A stretch of 64,000 bases of DNA from Bacteroidota bacterium. GTDB taxonomy: Bacteria > Bacteroidota > Bacteroidia > Flavobacteriales_F > PHOS-HE28. Made by a program: the position numbers and the translations under genes. Below the pieces are notes generated by a model that made no database searches, was not told the DNA's origin, and saw only the letters and a program-made list of their open reading frames with translations. Below, in pieces: positions 44,740 to 52,080 of this stretch; position 1 is the stretch's first letter, and every line of letters begins with the position of its first letter. The stretch is from assembly GCA_014584605.1 (NCBI GenBank), contig JACTMO010000084.1, positions 1 through 64,000 on the forward strand, given 5' to 3'.

Positions 44740-45395
44740 TCCCCGGCCTCGGCACCGACCACCGGCTGTTCGGCCGGATCGAGCTGCCGGGTCATCGCAT
44801 GATCGCCCGGGACTGGCCGACGATGCCCCACGGCAGCACCCTGGCCGACTATGCCTCCACACTGGCCGCCACGGTGGACCGTGAACGGCTGCACGCCCTG
44901 GTGGGCGTCAGCATGGGCGGTATGGTGGTGCAGGAAATGGCCGCCCTCACCGGCCCGGCACGCGTGGTGATCATCTCCAGCTGGAAGGGACCGCACGAAA
45001 TGCCGGCCTCGATCAGGATGCTCCGCGGCATCCACCCGGAGCGGTTGGTCTCCCGTGCCCTCGTGCAGCGCATCAAGCCCTTCGTGCGCTGGCAGATGGG
45101 GGCGACCGCTCCTGGCGACATCGCGCTGCTGGACGCCTGGCTCGACATGCCCGACATCGAGCGGCTCCGGGTGCAGGTGGATGCCGTGCTGCGCTGGAAC
45201 GGCCCGGCCGTACCGGTGGAGGGTCTGGTGCACCTGCATGGCGACCGCGACCGCCTGATGCCGCTGGGGCCCATCCGTGGCGCTGTGGTGGTGAAGGGCG
45301 GCGGGCACCTCATGGTCCACACCCTGGCGCCCACGATCTCGGCCCTCGTGCAACGCGCCCTGGCCGGTGAGGCGCTCAGTTCCGACCCAGCTTGA
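44724..45395 (+). CDS. Alpha/beta-hydrolase
   Basis: 223 residues; small alpha/beta-hydrolase with nucleophile elbow GVSMGGMVVQE (Ser of G-x-S-x-G), oxyanion-region HLIPGLGTDHRLF near the N-terminus, acid in LHGDRDRLMP, and base in KGGGHLMVH. Cytoplasmic (no signal peptide). It overlaps hutH by 16 bases, so the two are co-translated, which suggests an activity linked to histidine or urocanate metabolism or simply compact packing. Substrate unknown. Its 3' end overlaps the convergent TonB-like gene by 20 bases. Confidence 0.85.
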   Translation: MDVHLIPGLGTDHRLFGRIELPGHRMIARDWPTMPHGSTLADYASTLAATVDRERLHALVGVSMGGMVVQEMAALTGPARVVIISSWKGPHEMPASIRMLRGIHPERLVSRALVQRIKPFVRWQMGATAPGDIALLDAWLDMPDIERLRVQVDAVLRWNGPAVPVEGLVHLHGDRDRLMPLGPIRGAVVVKGGGHLMVHTLAPTISALVQRALAGEALSSDPA

Positions 45396-46245
45396 AATTG
45401 ATCGGCAGTACGTAGAAGACGGATACGGCCCTGCCTCCGTGCCGCCCGGGCTTCCACCTGGGCATGCGCTTCACCACCCGCACGGCCTCGGCATCGAGCG
45501 AGCGGCTCACCCCGCTGATCACGCGCACCTCGCCCACGCGGCCCTCCTCGTCCACCACAAAACCCACCAGCACACGCCCTTCACGCCTGGCCGAGCGGTC
45601 GATCTCGGGGTAGTCCACCCACCGGCCCAGGTCGCGGTACAAGGCGTCCATGCCACCGGGGTATTCCGGCACCTCCTCCACGGCCATCATGCCCATCGGC
45701 CCGGTGGTGCCGGTGCCGCCATCCGTTCCGCCGCTTCCGTCGCCGCCGGTGGGGCCGGCCTTCGCGGTGCTGTCCGCAGGGGCGGCCGTTGTGCCCGTGC
45801 CGTTGGATGCGGTGGTGCTGCTGTCCACGGGCGCGGCGGTGGTGCTGTCCACGGCGATCGGCACGAAGCCCTGGCCCTGGCTGCGCGGGGCTTTGGCGCT
45901 GTTGCGCTGTGCCTGGGGCGGAGGAGCGGTGGGTTTGGTGGCCTGCGCCGCGAACTTTTCCAGTTCCACGATGATGCCGGTCTGCCGGGGTGCGGCCACA
46001 CCGGGACCGGGTGGAGCGAAGAGCCGGGGCAGCCCCAGGATCAGCCCCACGAGGGCGATCGTGGCGAGCAGGGCGATGGCCATCACCCGCTGGTGGTCGC
46101 ACCGCAGCCGGTAGGCGCCGTACGCGCGGTTCCGGCCGGCGAAGACCAGGTCGTTCCGGGCGGACGAGAGCACGTTGCTCCATCCGTTACCGTGGAGCAG
46201 CAGGGCCGGAACAGCGATGAGGACGAGGAGCAGCAGGAGCCACAT
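45376..46245 (-). CDS. TonB-family energy transducer
   Basis: 289 residues. Two N-terminal hydrophobic segments (MWLLLLLVLIAVPALLLHGN; and AIALLATIALVGLILGLPRL at about 56-75) flank a segment with GRNRAYGAYRLR, typical of Bacteroidota TonB proteins. A Pro/Ala/Thr/Gly-rich spacer (about 80-190) follows, and then the TonB C-terminal domain (EYPGGMDALYRDLGRWVDYP, RVLVGFVVDEEGRVGEVRVI, AVRVVKRMPRWKPGRHGGRA). It transfers proton-motive energy to outer-membrane TonB-dependent receptors; the partner receptor and ExbB/ExbD are not in this window. Start chosen at MWLLLL to begin at the first membrane span. Confidence 0.9.
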   Translation of the reverse strand: MWLLLLLVLIAVPALLLHGNGWSNVLSSARNDLVFAGRNRAYGAYRLRCDHQRVMAIALLATIALVGLILGLPRLFAPPGPGVAAPRQTGIIVELEKFAAQATKPTAPPPQAQRNSAKAPRSQGQGFVPIAVDSTTAAPVDSSTTASNGTGTTAAPADSTAKAGPTGGDGSGGTDGGTGTTGPMGMMAVEEVPEYPGGMDALYRDLGRWVDYPEIDRSARREGRVLVGFVVDEEGRVGEVRVISGVSRSLDAEAVRVVKRMPRWKPGRHGGRAVSVFYVLPINFKLGRN

Positions 46246-46355
46246 GGTGCAGGGGTTTGCAGGGGGAACGATGCCCGTTCGCCCCACCGTACACGCGGAC
46301 CGGCCGATCCGTTCGATCGATATACCGGTCCGGACGCCCTTCGCATCTTCGCCGC

Positions 46356-47093
46356 ATGGAAGACCTCTTCACCGTAGGTGCGCTCATCAGCCTCCTCACC
46401 CTCACCATCCTGGAGGTGGTGCTGGGCATCGACAACGTCATCTTCGTGAGCATCATCCTGGGGCGCATGCCGGAGGGGAAGCGGCTCCTCGGTCGCCGCA
46501 TCTGGATGGTCGGGGGCATCCTGTTGCGCACGGCGCTGCTGCTGGGCATAGGCTGGCTGGTCCACAACGGCGAACGGGCCCTCTTCTCGGTGGCGGGCTA
46601 TCCGTTCAACCTGCGCAACTGCATCATGTTCTTCGGCGGGCTCTTCCTGCTTTACAAGGCGGTGAAGGAGATCCACCACAAACTGGAGGGGGAGGACCAC
46701 ACCGAAGGCACCAAGGCCAAGTCCGCATCGTTCGGTACGCTGATGGCCCAGATCCTGGTGGTGGACGCGGTGTTCTCCTTCGACAGCATCGTCACGGCCA
46801 TCGGGCTGGCCCGGCATGTGGAGATCATGATCGCCGCCGTGGTGATCGCGATGTTCGTGATGTTCTTCTTCGCCGACGGCATCAGCGGCTTCATCGAGAA
46901 GCATCCCTCCCTGAAGATGCTGGCCCTGTCCTTCCTGGTGCTGGTGGGCTTCATGCTCTTCTTTGAAGGGCTGGAGCCCGTGCATCACAGCGAGATCCCC
47001 AAGGGCTACGCCTACGTGGCCATGGCCTTCAGCTTCACGGTGGAGCTGCTGAACATGCGCTACCACAAGCGGGTGGTGCGCCTGAACAAGTAG
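46356..47093 (+). CDS. TerC-family integral membrane protein
   Basis: 245 residues with about seven membrane helices and the acidic family motifs TILEVVLGIDNVIFVSIILG near the start and VVDAVFSFDSIVTAIGLARH in the middle. TerC proteins are linked to tellurite resistance in some bacteria and to manganese export (metalation of secreted proteins) in others. The N-terminal start MEDLFTVGALI fits the family. It stands alone between the TonB gene and the DUF4159 gene. The physiological ion here is uncertain. Confidence 0.92.
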   Translation: MEDLFTVGALISLLTLTILEVVLGIDNVIFVSIILGRMPEGKRLLGRRIWMVGGILLRTALLLGIGWLVHNGERALFSVAGYPFNLRNCIMFFGGLFLLYKAVKEIHHKLEGEDHTEGTKAKSASFGTLMAQILVVDAVFSFDSIVTAIGLARHVEIMIAAVVIAMFVMFFFADGISGFIEKHPSLKMLALSFLVLVGFMLFFEGLEPVHHSEIPKGYAYVAMAFSFTVELLNMRYHKRVVRLNK

Positions 47094-47171
47094 GAGCGGG
47101 AGGAGCGTGCGGCCCGCCGTGGTGGCTCATGGACCGTGCCTGCACCCCATGACGCTCGCCGCGGACGGCGG

Positions 47172-47834
47172 TCATGGGGTGCCCGCGAACACGTACCGCA
47201 CGATGTTGGCGCCCATCTGAAGGGCCTTGGTCCGCACCGCCTCGCTGTCGCCGTGCACATCGGGGTCCTCCCAGCCGTCGCCCAGGTCGCATTCCAGGTC
47301 GTAGAAGCAGACGAGCCGACCCTCGCGGATGAGGCCATACCCGCGCGGCGGTTTGCCGTCGTGCTCGTGGATCTTCGGCAGCCCGGAGGCGAAGTCGTAC
47401 TGCTGGTGGTAGATGGGATGCGCGAAGGGCAGCTCCACGAAATCAAGCTCCGGGAAGACGCGCTTCATCATGGGCCGTATGTACGGGTCCATGCCGTAGT
47501 TGTCGCTGATGTGCAGGAAGCCGCCACCGATGAGGTAGTTGCGCAGGTTCTCGGCCTCCGCCGGGCTGAACACCACGTTGCCATGGCCGGTCATGTGCAC
47601 CAGCGGATGGTTGAAGAGGTCGCTGGACCCGACCTCCACGGTGGGCACGTCGGGGTCCATGCGCGTGCCGAGGTTGCTGTTGCAGAACCGGACCAGGTTG
47701 GGCAGGCTCGTGGGGTTGGCATACCAGTCGCCGCCGCCGTTGTACTTGAGCAGGGCGATGGAGTAGGTGCTCTGGGCCAGGGCCCCTTGCAGGGTGAGGC
47801 CCAACAGCAGGGGCAGCAGGGACCGCGGCATCAT
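47172..47834 (-). CDS. DUF4159-domain secreted protein
   Basis: 220 residues: signal peptide (ends GALAQ) followed by a DUF4159 domain: IALLKYNGGGDWYANPTSLP, DLFNHPLVHMTGHGNVVFSP, AEAENLRNYLIGGGFLHISD, PFAHPIYHQQYDFASGLPKI, GRLVCFYDLECDLGDGWED. The fold resembles the glutamine-amidotransferase-like domain of BatA-type proteins. In Bacteroidota these genes accompany Bat/aerotolerance-like clusters; here the neighbour is rsmE, 9 bp upstream. Function unknown. Confidence 0.88.
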   Translation of the reverse strand: MMPRSLLPLLLGLTLQGALAQSTYSIALLKYNGGGDWYANPTSLPNLVRFCNSNLGTRMDPDVPTVEVGSSDLFNHPLVHMTGHGNVVFSPAEAENLRNYLIGGGFLHISDNYGMDPYIRPMMKRVFPELDFVELPFAHPIYHQQYDFASGLPKIHEHDGKPPRGYGLIREGRLVCFYDLECDLGDGWEDPDVHGDSEAVRTKALQMGANIVRYVFAGTP

Positions 47835-47843
47835 GGGCGCAAG

Positions 47844-48542
47844 TTACCGCCGTTGGCGCGCCAGGCTCATCCAGGTGCAGGCCGCCAGGGCGGCCGTTTC
47901 CGTGCGCAACCGGGCTTCGCCAAGCCCCGCCGTGCGGAAGCCGGCGTCGTGCAGCAGCTGGAGTTCCTCGTCCGTCCAGTCCCCCTCGGGCCCCACCAGC
48001 ACCAGGGCATCCTGTGCCGGGTCGTACAGGTCCATCAGCGGGGCCGCACCGGAGGCGTGGGCCACGAAGCGCTGGGCCGGCACGGGGCCCGCGATCAGGT
48101 CGGTGAGCGCGGTCAACGGGTCGATCCGGGGCAGCCAGGCGCGGCGGCTCTGCTTCATGGCGCTCACGGCCACGCGCAGCAGCCGCTCATGGCGCAGGTG
48201 CCCGCGTTCCGTGCGGGCGGTGGCCAGCGGGGTGATGCGCTCCACGCCCACTTCCACGGCCTTCTCCACGAACCACTCGAAGCGCTCGGCCTGCTTGGTG
48301 GGCGCCACGGCCAGGTGCAGGGCCGTACGCGGGCCGGGAAGCACCCGCCGGTCGCTGATCACCACCTGCACCTCCTGCCGTCCGGTGAGGCGCAGCACCC
48401 CCAGGGCCTCCATCCCCGCTCCGTCCACCAGTTCCACCCGGTCGCCATCGCGCAGGCGCAGCACGCGCAAGGCGTGGGCCGCCTCCTCCTCGGGCAGGTG
48501 GACCTCGGGGGCTTGCAGACCGGTGCAGTGGAAGCGGTGCAT
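47844..48542 (-). CDS. rsmE: 16S rRNA (uracil-1498-N3)-methyltransferase
   Basis: Methylates U1498 of 16S rRNA using S-adenosylmethionine. 232 residues, the normal size. An N-terminal PUA-like domain (MHRFHCTGLQAPEVHLPEEE, AAHALRVLRLRDGDRVELVD) precedes the SPOUT knot (LVLVGPEGDWTDEELQLLHD, GFRTAGLGEARLRTETAALA). Family residues GPEGD and LRTETA are intact. The ATG shares a base with the stop of the upstream membrane-protein gene (TGATG), so the two are coupled. Confidence 0.96.
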   Translation of the reverse strand: MHRFHCTGLQAPEVHLPEEEAAHALRVLRLRDGDRVELVDGAGMEALGVLRLTGRQEVQVVISDRRVLPGPRTALHLAVAPTKQAERFEWFVEKAVEVGVERITPLATARTERGHLRHERLLRVAVSAMKQSRRAWLPRIDPLTALTDLIAGPVPAQRFVAHASGAAPLMDLYDPAQDALVLVGPEGDWTDEELQLLHDAGFRTAGLGEARLRTETAALAACTWMSLARQRR

Positions 48543-49975
48543 CAGGGAAGGGGCCTTGGCGTTCTTTCGCGCCACCAAAGAACGAGCAGAGCGGCAGGGA
48601 GCACGATCGCGAAGAGGGCGGAGGAGGCCGCGGGAGAGAGGCCGAGCTCCACCGGCCATTGCATCCCGGTCCATGCACCCGCTGCGACCTTGGGAAGGAC
48701 TTCGTCGCGCAGGGGCTGAAGGTTCCCCGTCGGGAGCGCGTAACCGATCGTGCTCTTCGCGAGAAAAGCGCAGGCGAGGCCGGCCACGGACAGAACGATC
48801 GTGATGCGCGCAAGCGTCCTTCGAGCGGAAAGCGCAGGGAGCAGACGCACGAAGGGTAGCACGAAAGCGGCGGTCAGGTAGCGCGGGCCGTAGGACCAGC
48901 CGCCCCACCAGGTCGCGTGTGTGAAAAAAGCCAGAACGAGCACGACGGCGGGGAGGATATAGGGGTCGTGGACCCAGGACCGCATCGCCGGGATCCGCCT
49001 TCGGCCGAATGCCAATGGGAAGAGGACGAGCAATGCCGGTGCGTAATGGAACAACCCCCGGTACGCGCTGAAGGTGAGCCCCCAGAAGGCCTCCGGTTGC
49101 CAGGTGCCGAACCCGTAGCGCTGGTGCATGGCCCCATAGTTCACGGCGAACGCGTTCGGGAAGACCAATGGATCCCCCGTGACCAGGGCGTTGTGCACCA
49201 GGACCAGGACGGCCGCTGGCGTCAGGCCCAGCGCGAAACGCAGCATCGCCGAAGGGCGGGCGATGAGCTGTGCCGTCCAGACGATGGCGAAAAGGGCCAG
49301 CGCCGACTCGCAGGCGATGGCCGCCCCCGCCCATAGCCCCGCTGTGCCGGGTCTGCGCGCCTCAAGGCCCCGGGCGGCGAGCAGGGCGAACAACGCTCCG
49401 GGAAGGTGGTTGTAGAAGCTGCCGCTGTACACGAACAGGAAGGAGCCGAGGAAGGGCAGGGTGGACAGCAGCGCAGGCGAGAACCCGCCCTCCACCCGTC
49501 CGGACCGCTGCCAGCACAGGGTGATGATCAGCGCGAGCGACAGGCTGCCGCAGAGGAAGCCGCCGAGCTGCAACAGGCCATCGCTGAAGTAGCCGTGCTC
49601 ACCGGGCTGCACGAGCCCCGTCACTTTGCCGAGCCACCACAACGGGGCCACCACCAGCGTCGGGAGCGGCGCTTTGTCCGAGTAGTACCGGCCGTCGATC
49701 ACGGCCTTGTCCCCGGTGAGCTCATGGTGTGCGGTGATCTCCAGCGAGCCGTGCTCCACCAGCGCCGCCACGGCCAATGCGCGGCTCATGGTGTTGTCGT
49801 TGTGCCCCCGGTCCAGATGCCAGCTGCAGAGCAGCAACATCAACAACAGGACCTGGGCGGTGCGCAAGGCGGTGGGATGGTCCCGCAAGATGCGAAAGGG
49901 GAAGGAGAGCGTTTCGGTGGACGGGTTGTCCAGATCTGGAAAAACGTTAGCTTTCTCCCTACAAACGAATGACAT
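48542..49975 (-). CDS. Polytopic membrane protein, possibly GT-C-type
   Basis: 477 residues with about eleven hydrophobic helices (for example LLLMLLLCSW, FLCGSLSLALIITLCW, LRFALGLTPAAVLVLVH, ILPAVVLVLAFFTHATWWGG). An early periplasmic-type loop holds DRGHNDNTMSRALAVAALVE and YYSDKAPLPTLVVAPLWWLG. This layout resembles uncharacterised glycosyltransferase-like membrane proteins. The listed start overlaps the ATG of the divergent secreted protein at 49974, so a later start (for example a TTG near residue 30) is plausible. It is coupled to rsmE. Confidence 0.72.
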   Translation of the reverse strand: MSFVCREKANVFPDLDNPSTETLSFPFRILRDHPTALRTAQVLLLMLLLCSWHLDRGHNDNTMSRALAVAALVEHGSLEITAHHELTGDKAVIDGRYYSDKAPLPTLVVAPLWWLGKVTGLVQPGEHGYFSDGLLQLGGFLCGSLSLALIITLCWQRSGRVEGGFSPALLSTLPFLGSFLFVYSGSFYNHLPGALFALLAARGLEARRPGTAGLWAGAAIACESALALFAIVWTAQLIARPSAMLRFALGLTPAAVLVLVHNALVTGDPLVFPNAFAVNYGAMHQRYGFGTWQPEAFWGLTFSAYRGLFHYAPALLVLFPLAFGRRRIPAMRSWVHDPYILPAVVLVLAFFTHATWWGGWSYGPRYLTAAFVLPFVRLLPALSARRTLARITIVLSVAGLACAFLAKSTIGYALPTGNLQPLRDEVLPKVAAGAWTGMQWPVELGLSPAASSALFAIVLPAALLVLWWRERTPRPLP

Positions 49976-50921
49976 GCGGGGCCCTTACAGTTGTCTCTTC
50001 GGAGCACTCCTCGTGGTCGGCGTTCAAGCGCAATCCCTCAGGCCACAAGTGATCGCGGGTGGTGGGAGCACCTCCTCGCTGCCCAATGGCGGCACCTTGA
50101 AGTTCACCATCGCACAGCCGGTGATCGGACCGGTGGGATGGCCGAATACGGTGCTCACGCAGGGCTTTCATCAACCGGACCCGGAACGGGTGGGCGTACT
50201 GCCCAAAGTGTTCCTGGACGGTCCGTTGCAGTCCGGGTTGATGAGCGACAACTTGCGCACGCTGCCGAGCTTTCCGCTGACGGAGCCGTACACCGGCCTG
50301 GGTTATACGCACATCGGATCGGGCTTCGAGACCGTGAGCCCTTCCGTGCTCGGTGTCACCGGCAACAACGCCGTCGTCGATTGGGTCTTTCTGGAGCTGC
50401 GTGCGGCCGGCGACAATACCGTGGTAAAGGCCACCGCGGTCGCACTGCTGCAGCGCGATGGGGACGTGGTGGCCCCGGATGGGGTGAACCCCGTCTCGTT
50501 CGTGGCGGTCCCGGGCTTCTATCACCTGGTGGTACTGCACCGCAATCACCTCGCGATCATGTCGGCCAACAGCATCAGCCTGGGCCCACTGGCGGTGCCG
50601 GTCAACTTCACCAACGGCTCGGTGGCCACCTTCGGCGGTGCGGCCGCACAACGGCTCAACGGTGGTGTGCGTGCCATGTGGGCCGGGGATGTCACCGGTA
50701 ACGGCCAGGTGAAGTATGCCGGAGGGACCAACGATCGCGACCCTGTCCTCGTGGCCATCGGTGGTTCGGTACCCACGGCAACATCCTCGGGATACGCAGG
50801 TACGGATGTGAACCTCAATGGCGTGACCAAGTATGCCGGAACGCTTAACGACCGCGACGTGATCCTGACCACCGTTGGTGGCACGGTGCCCACCGCGACG
50901 CGGAGCACTTTCGTGCCCTGA
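49974..50921 (+). CDS. Secreted protein with NDRD-repeat C-terminal module
   Basis: 315 residues. A signal peptide ending VQAQ is followed by QVIAGGGSTSSLPNGGTLKF-type beta-rich sequence (about 20-70, the pattern that opens many T9SS cargos). The rest (about 75-315) is the same module as at the C-terminus of the protease at 31844: PLTEPYTGLGY, VVDWVFLELR, YHLVVLHRNHLAIMS, and two repeats GDVTGNGQVKYAGGTNDRDP and DVNLNGVTKYAGTLNDRDVI, each ending in GG-VPTAT. Repeats with spaced Asp/Asn are dockerin-like and may bind calcium. Function unknown; surface display likely. Confidence 0.82.
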   Translation: MRGPYSCLFGALLVVGVQAQSLRPQVIAGGGSTSSLPNGGTLKFTIAQPVIGPVGWPNTVLTQGFHQPDPERVGVLPKVFLDGPLQSGLMSDNLRTLPSFPLTEPYTGLGYTHIGSGFETVSPSVLGVTGNNAVVDWVFLELRAAGDNTVVKATAVALLQRDGDVVAPDGVNPVSFVAVPGFYHLVVLHRNHLAIMSANSISLGPLAVPVNFTNGSVATFGGAAAQRLNGGVRAMWAGDVTGNGQVKYAGGTNDRDPVLVAIGGSVPTATSSGYAGTDVNLNGVTKYAGTLNDRDVILTTVGGTVPTATRSTFVP

Positions 50922-50952
50922 ACGCTTGAACCCTCCTCCAATCCTCCAGATC

Positions 50953-52032
50953 ATGGACCTCCGTTCGATCCTCTTCGCCTGCTCACTGGCAGTGATCGGC
51001 GTACTTCCGGCGCAGCCGTTTACGCCTTACGGGACCTTCAGCTACCAGGCCGTGGTGCGCGATGCGCTTGGCAACGCCATCCCCGATCAGTTGGTCAACT
51101 TGCGCTTGGGCCTTGGTCCCTGCATCGGTGCGGTCACGTACTGGGAGACCCATCTGGTGACGACTGATGATATCGGGATGGTGAACCTGCGCGTCGGGGC
51201 GGGGACCGTGGAGCTGGGGACCTTCGAGGGCTATGAATGGACGAGCAATTGCCCGCATCGGCTCGAGGTGCAGATCGACCTCACCGGTGGAACCAACTTC
51301 ACACCAGTAGGCGCACCGAGCAGCATCAGTGCCGCGCCGTATGCGATCATCTCGCGCCATGCCCGGACCATGATGGACAGCGCCATGGTGGTGGTGATGC
51401 CTGGTGATCTGTACGTCCATCCGGACTATCAGTTCGGTGTCGGAGTGGCCAACCCGCTGAACAAGCTGGATGTGGAGGGTGCGGCAGTGATCGGTGCATC
51501 CTATGCAGGCACCCATACGGCACCGACCAACGGTCTTTTGGTGCAGGGCAGTGTGGGCATCGGCACCACCAGCCCGGGTGCCTACGGCCTGCTGGTGAAC
51601 GGCTCTGCCGCCAAGCCCGGTGGAGGCAGCTGGTCCAGCAGCTCGGACCTCCGGCTGAAGAAGAACGTCGCGACGCTCACCGGTTCGCTCCACACGCTTC
51701 TCGGCTTGCGCGGGGTGACCTTCGCTTACAAGGACCCCGCCGCCATCCACGAGCTGCCCGGTACGCGCATCGGCTTCATTGCCCAGGAGGTGGAGCAAGT
51801 GCTTCCGGACTGGGTGGAGGAGGTGGACGGCTACAAGCGGCTCACCATCCGCGGCTTCGAGGCGCTGACCGTGGAGGCCCTGCGCGAACTGCAGGCGGAG
51901 AACGCCGGCCTGCGCGCCGAAGTGGAGGCCCTCCGCGACCAACAGGCGCGTGTGCTTGGCGCTCTGGAGCGCGCCGAGGCGCGGCTCGAGGCCATCGAGC
52001 ATGGCACGGCTCCGGTGAAGGCCGAGCGCTGA
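50953..52032 (+). CDS. Tail-fibre-type protein with S74 (endosialidase chaperone) domain
   Basis: 359 residues: signal peptide (ends VLPAQP), then a beta-rich N-terminal domain (FSYQAVVRDALGNAIPDQLV, NLRLGLG, PSSISAAPYAIIS), a VGIGTTSPGAYGLLVNGSA spike-like repeat, and a C-terminal Peptidase_S74 domain (SSDLRLKKNVATLTGSLHTL, GTRIGFIAQEVEQVLPDWVE, VEALRELQAENAGLRAEVE coiled coil). S74 domains are intramolecular chaperones that trimerise and usually self-cleave. Catalytic Ser-Lys are consistent with the SSDLRLKKN motif. In Bacteroidota these proteins are secreted adhesin-like fibres rather than phage parts. It follows the NDRD-module gene by 31 bp. Confidence 0.85.
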   Translation: MDLRSILFACSLAVIGVLPAQPFTPYGTFSYQAVVRDALGNAIPDQLVNLRLGLGPCIGAVTYWETHLVTTDDIGMVNLRVGAGTVELGTFEGYEWTSNCPHRLEVQIDLTGGTNFTPVGAPSSISAAPYAIISRHARTMMDSAMVVVMPGDLYVHPDYQFGVGVANPLNKLDVEGAAVIGASYAGTHTAPTNGLLVQGSVGIGTTSPGAYGLLVNGSAAKPGGGSWSSSSDLRLKKNVATLTGSLHTLLGLRGVTFAYKDPAAIHELPGTRIGFIAQEVEQVLPDWVEEVDGYKRLTIRGFEALTVEALRELQAENAGLRAEVEALRDQQARVLGALERAEARLEAIEHGTAPVKAER

Positions 52033-52056
52033 TCGGACCTCATCTGGCACCTGGAT

Positions 52057-52078
52057 GGAGGCGGCTGCGGCCGCCTCC
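52057..52078. terminator. Hairpin between convergent genes
   Basis: Nine-bp stem GGAGGCGGC / GCCGCCTCC with a 4-nt loop, followed on the plus strand by GTTCATTTCC, between the convergent ends at 52032 and 52081. Confidence 0.65.
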
Positions 52079-52080
52079 GT

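Noticed and set aside
50953-52032. Prophage tail-fibre gene
   Set aside because: The S74 domain is phage-like, but the protein has a signal peptide and no phage genes lie nearby; it fits secreted S74 proteins of Bacteroidota.
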